A stretch of 7,594 bases of DNA from an uncultured Bacilli bacterium. GTDB lineage: Bacteria; Bacillota_I; Bacilli_A; RF39; UBA660. Below the pieces are notes generated by a model. It had not been told where the DNA came from. It saw only the letters and a program-made list of their open reading frames with translations, and made no database searches. A program made the translations under genes and the position numbers. Below, piece after piece: positions 4,791-7,594 of the stretch (within the stretch, counting starts at the first letter, position 1; each line of letters opens with the position of its first letter). The stretch spans positions 1 through 7,594 of the forward strand of contig CAKOYC010000054.1 in NCBI GenBank assembly GCA_934130265.1, given 5' to 3'.

Positions 4791-5497
4791 TATATTCTAG
4801 AAATACTAATTTTTTCTAACATACTAATTAAAAACTTAGCTACTAATCTAGAACTACTTTCTAGAAATTCTTCATAAGTAATTCTATTATTGTTATTAGG
4901 AATATCAGATATACTTCTAACTACTAGGAAAGGAATGCCACTTAGATAAGCCACTTGAGCAATACTAGCCCCTTCCATATCAACACACAAAGCCTTAAAC
5001 TTTTGATTAATTTTTTGACTCATTTTATCACTAGTACAAAATATATCACCACTAGCAATTACACCATTATGAAACCCTATATCAGTAAATTCTTTAGAAA
5101 CCTCATTAGCTATTCTTAAAAGATACTCATCACTATCAAGATAAACACCAACATTAGGAATATAACCTTTTGCATGATCAAAAGCTGTTATATCAAAATC
5201 ATGTTGAACTAACTTTTCTCCTATTACAATATCACAGACTGCTAAAGACGAATCAACTCCTCCTGCTACTCCTACATTGATAATAGAATCAACTTTCATA
5301 ACATCAATCATAATCTGACTACATCTAGCTGCATTAACCTTACCTACCCCACATTCAACTAAGATACAAGTTATATCTTTAATAACTACTCTATAAAAAG
5401 TAAGATTAAAAATAGTAAATTCTTCTTCTATCTCTACTTGTTTTAAGACTTCATCTAGTTCTTCCCTCATGGCAAATATCAAACCTACTCTATTCAT
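4790..5497 (-). CDS. mtnN: 5'-methylthioadenosine/S-adenosylhomocysteine nucleosidase
   Basis: 235 residues, the usual length. It cleaves the adenine from 5'-methylthioadenosine and S-adenosylhomocysteine, feeding methionine salvage and removing inhibitors of methylation and polyamine synthesis. Visible hallmarks are FAMREEL at 8-14 with catalytic Glu12, CGVGKVNAA at 49-57, NVGVAGG at 74-80, ASGDIFCTS at 148-156, VDMEGASIAQVA at 172-183 with ribose-binding Glu175, and RSISD at 194-198 with the adenine-binding Asp198. All key residues are present, so activity is expected. It is cytosolic. ATG follows AAGGTGA by four bases. Its first eight bases overlap the end of the upstream gene (ATGAATAG), indicating translational coupling. 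It converges on the HD-domain gene with a shared terminator. Confidence 0.96.
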   Translation of the reverse strand: MNRVGLIFAMREELDEVLKQVEIEEEFTIFNLTFYRVVIKDITCILVECGVGKVNAARCSQIMIDVMKVDSIINVGVAGGVDSSLAVCDIVIGEKLVQHDFDITAFDHAKGYIPNVGVYLDSDEYLLRIANEVSKEFTDIGFHNGVIASGDIFCTSDKMSQKINQKFKALCVDMEGASIAQVAYLSGIPFLVVRSISDIPNNNNRITYEEFLESSSRLVAKFLISMLEKISISRI

Positions 5498-5969
5498 TAT
5501 TCACCTTTTTATTATTACTTTCTAAAATAATTGCTTCATAAATAATATCTACTAAATAGTTACTAGCTTCTATTTGATATTTATCCATAATAGTATTAAA
5601 TACATCATAATTATATTCTACTTCTAAGTATGGATACACTAATTCCATTTTATTATTAAGACTAGCTAAATACTCTTTAGTATAGTCTTTTTCAATAAGC
5701 ATAATTGGTAAATTACCACTCCATTTTTTAAACTCTGATAATATCAAATCAGAATTATCTGTATACTTAAAATTATCTTTATCATAACTAATCATTTCTA
5801 ATAAATCACTATTATTAACTAATTCATCATCAACTCGGTAATCAAACCTATCTATAAGTTTTATTCCATCTAGTTTTAAAGCTGATAGCTGAGCAATAAT
5901 GCCTTTCTTACTATCACTACTAGTAGGAATAACCTCTACTATTATATATTTGTCTTTTAGTAAATCCAT
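5490..5969 (-). CDS. Degenerate DnaQ/epsilon-type exonuclease-like protein
   Basis: 159 residues; ATG follows GGGGGAG. The outline recalls a DEDD 3'-5' exonuclease domain. YIIVEVIPTSSDSKKG (9-23) sits where the D-x-E-T-T-G motif would be, AQLSALKLDGIKLIDRF (26-42) matches the usual 'I-x-A-x-x-x-x-G-x-x-I-D-x-F' strand, and NYLVDIIYEAII (137-148) matches the H-x-A-x-x-D-A helix. But the first motif reads E-V-I instead of D-x-E and the histidine of the last is missing, leaving only Asp141 in place, so nuclease activity is unlikely. The resemblance is by eye and moderate; an unrelated protein remains possible. It is coupled to mtnN by an 8-bp overlap and starts 26 bases after tRNA-Arg with no clear promoter between, so it is probably read from the tRNA promoter. 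Confidence 0.8.
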   Translation of the reverse strand: MDLLKDKYIIVEVIPTSSDSKKGIIAQLSALKLDGIKLIDRFDYRVDDELVNNSDLLEMISYDKDNFKYTDNSDLILSEFKKWSGNLPIMLIEKDYTKEYLASLNNKMELVYPYLEVEYNYDVFNTIMDKYQIEASNYLVDIIYEAIILESNNKKVNNE

Positions 5970-5995
5970 CTTCTCCCCCTATAATTAAAATATTA

Positions 5996-6072
5996 TGGTG
6001 TTCATGATGGGAATCGAACCCATGACCTTTTCCTTCGGAGGGAAACACTCTATCCAACTGAGCTACATGAAC
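5996..6072 (-). tRNA. tRNA-Arg (anticodon CCG)
   Basis: Minus-strand cloverleaf. The acceptor is GTTCATG/CATGAAC, the D stem GCTC/GAGT, and the anticodon stem TTTCC/GGAAA with loop CTCCGAA, giving CCG. The T-arm is ATGGG/CCCAT around TTCGATT; discriminator A and encoded CCA follow. It reads the CGG arginine codon, which should be rare in so AT-rich a genome. No terminator lies between it and the next gene. Confidence 0.95.
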
Positions 6073-6080
6073 ATGACCTA

Positions 6081-6109
6081 ATTTTAACACATTCCTAAAA
6101 AGATGTAAA
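6081..6109 (-). promoter_or_regulatory. Promoter of tRNA-Arg (and probably the following two genes)
   Basis: On the minus strand TTTACA (6104-6109), 17 bp, TAAAAT (6081-6086) with a TGT extended -10. It is five of six at each box. Confidence 0.75.
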
Positions 6110-6124
6110 TTATTGTCTAATAAT

Positions 6125-6153
6125 TTGACAAGTATTAACGAGATTCATAAAAT
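6125..6153 (+). promoter_or_regulatory. Promoter of glmS
   Basis: A perfect TTGACA (6125-6130), 17 bp, TAAAAT (6148-6153). The start point would be near 6160, leaving a leader of under 20 bases before the ATG with the ribosome binding site AGTAGGG. Confidence 0.8.
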
Positions 6154-6176
6154 GATATTAGAAAGTAGGGATAAAT

Positions 6177-7594
6177 ATGTGTGGAATAATGGGAATTATA
6201 AATAAGAAAGGTAATGCTATTAAGAAAGTTATTGAAGGATTAGAGAAACTTGAATACCGTGGATATGATTCTTGTGGTATTGCTTATCTTACTGCTAATA
6301 AAATAGAAACTATAAAGACGAAAGGAAGAGTTAAAGACTTAAAAGAACTAATAGATACTGATACTAAATCAGATATTGCTATTGGACATACTAGGTGGGC
6401 AACCCATGGAGTAGCTTCTACTATTAATGCTCACCCCCATACAGTGGGCGATATTACTATAGTACATAATGGTATTATTGAAAATTATCTAGAGCTAAAA
6501 GATATGTTAAGTAGTAAGGGATATAGTTTTAAATCAACAACTGATACAGAGGTAGCTTGTGCTTTAATAGATTTTTATTACCAAGAGAATAAGGATATAA
6601 ATAACGCTATTACTAGTTTTATGGCCAAAGTAAAAGGAAGCTATGCTATAGTCTTATTATGTAAAGATATTAAAGATAAGATATTTGTCATAAAGAAAGA
6701 TAGTCCTTTAGTTATTGGAGTAAATACTGATACTATCTTTATTGCCAGTGATATTCCAACTATCTTAAGTGAATGTAGCGACTATTATTTATTAAATGAT
6801 TTAGAATGGGCTTCAATTAATAGTGATAAAATAACTTTCTATAGTAATAAAGGAAAAGAATTAATTAAAGAAAAACAAACGTTTAAAGATGGTAACTTCA
6901 CTTATTCAAAAGATAAGTATGATCACTTTATGTTAAAAGAAATAATGGAACAAAAAGATACTCTAAGTAATTTAATAAATTATTACTTAGAAAATAATAA
7001 ATATCTAGATTTAGTTGATATTAATAAACATAAGAAAATTGATATAGTAGCTTGTGGATCAGCTTATCATGCCGGATTAGTTGGTAAATATTTATTTGAA
7101 GAAGAAGCAAATGTGGAAACACAGGTATATCTTGCTAGTGAATATCGCTATAAGAAAAACTTTCTTGATGAAAATAGCTTAGTAATATTTATTTCTCAAT
7201 CAGGAGAAACCGCTGATACTCTTGCTTGTCTTAAGAAGATTAAAGAAACTAAAGCTAAGTCTTTAGGAATAATCAATGTTGAAAATAGTAGTATTAGTCT
7301 AGCAGTAGATGAAGTTATTTATACTAAATCAGGTAGTGAAATAGCAGTGGCTACTACTAAAGCATATACATCTCAAATAGCAATATTAGTACTACTTACC
7401 CTATCTAGTTTAGTAAAACACAATAAGTCTTATGAGATAGATAAGATAGTTAACGAATTAAAAAATATTAAAGATGATGTTTTAAAAGTATTGGATAATA
7501 AAGATAAGTACAAATCTATTGCTAAAAAAATAGTTGATAGTAAAAAGATATTCTTCTTAGGAAGAAGTCTTGACTATGCTATTATGAGGGAAGG
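6177..7594 (+). CDS. glmS: Glucosamine-fructose-6-phosphate aminotransferase, 5' part
   Basis: The first 472 residues are present; the family is about 600 long, so the end lies beyond the right edge. GlmS makes glucosamine-6-phosphate from fructose-6-phosphate and glutamine, the first step toward UDP-GlcNAc for the cell wall. The glutaminase domain (1 to about 240) shows the Cys2 nucleophile after Met1 (MCGI), LEYRGYDS at 25-32, GHTRWATHG at 70-78, HNGIIENY at 97-104 and TDTEV at 122-126. The first SIS isomerase domain shows ACGSAYHAG at 292-300, SQSGETADT at 340-348 and ATTKAYTSQ at 392-400; the second begins with FLGRSLDYAIMRE at 460-472. All are intact, so the enzyme should be active. It has its own promoter, divergent from tRNA-Arg. 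There is no room for a glmS ribozyme in the short leader. Confidence 0.97.
   Translation, partial: MCGIMGIINKKGNAIKKVIEGLEKLEYRGYDSCGIAYLTANKIETIKTKGRVKDLKELIDTDTKSDIAIGHTRWATHGVASTINAHPHTVGDITIVHNGIIENYLELKDMLSSKGYSFKSTTDTEVACALIDFYYQENKDINNAITSFMAKVKGSYAIVLLCKDIKDKIFVIKKDSPLVIGVNTDTIFIASDIPTILSECSDYYLLNDLEWASINSDKITFYSNKGKELIKEKQTFKDGNFTYSKDKYDHFMLKEIMEQKDTLSNLINYYLENNKYLDLVDINKHKKIDIVACGSAYHAGLVGKYLFEEEANVETQVYLASEYRYKKNFLDENSLVIFISQSGETADTLACLKKIKETKAKSLGIINVENSSISLAVDEVIYTKSGSEIAVATTKAYTSQIAILVLLTLSSLVKHNKSYEIDKIVNELKNIKDDVLKVLDNKDKYKSIAKKIVDSKKIFFLGRSLDYAIMRE

Noticed and set aside
4683..4877. Plus-strand 64-codon open frame
   Set aside because: It overlaps the end of the HD-domain gene in another frame, runs through the terminator and into mtnN antisense, and has no ribosome binding site; it is a shadow frame.

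Overview
The window is a very AT-rich stretch of a low-GC Gram-positive-type genome (Bacillota/Mollicutes-like). Evidence for this is strong AAGG/GGTGAT-type ribosome binding sites, TTGACA/TAAAAT-type promoters, short U-tailed hairpin terminators, and tRNA genes with encoded CCA. All tryptophans I checked are TGG, and the one TGA stop is followed at once by a terminator, so the standard bacterial code is used and not the Mycoplasma code. The style resembles uncultured gut Bacilli, but I cannot name a species.

Layout. At 3-197 is the end of a zinc-ribbon protein with its terminator. At 408-2321 (minus) is a 637-residue protein with six tandem helix-turn-helix-like repeats and a C-terminal part that looks like sigma-70 regions 2 and 4. 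From 2439 to 3549 is a small islet. It is bounded on the right by an intact tRNA-Thr(GGT) gene and on the left by a diverged copy of that tRNA's 3' end plus its downstream flank, the layout expected of a tRNA-targeted integration. The islet carries a histidine-phosphatase gene (minus) whose promoter abuts a perfect 10+10 bp palindrome. Divergent from it is a 25-residue membrane peptide gene whose mRNA can fold end to end like a type I toxin mRNA.

To the right, 3686-4099 (unknown) and 4130-4777 (HD-domain phosphohydrolase) form a plus-strand pair. They end in a bidirectional terminator shared with the convergent minus-strand unit: tRNA-Arg(CCG), then a degenerate exonuclease-like gene, then mtnN (5'-methylthioadenosine/S-adenosylhomocysteine nucleosidase). 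Divergent from tRNA-Arg is glmS, which runs off the right edge.

Housekeeping functions (glmS, mtnN, two tRNAs) frame two accessory candidates. The strongest is the membrane-peptide locus at 3148-3428: its predicted first 12 transcribed bases are perfectly complementary to the 3' arm of its own terminator, and a second 5'UTR segment competes for a 3'UTR hairpin. This is the architecture of type I toxin mRNAs such as hok and aapA. The second is the HTH-repeat/sigma-like protein.
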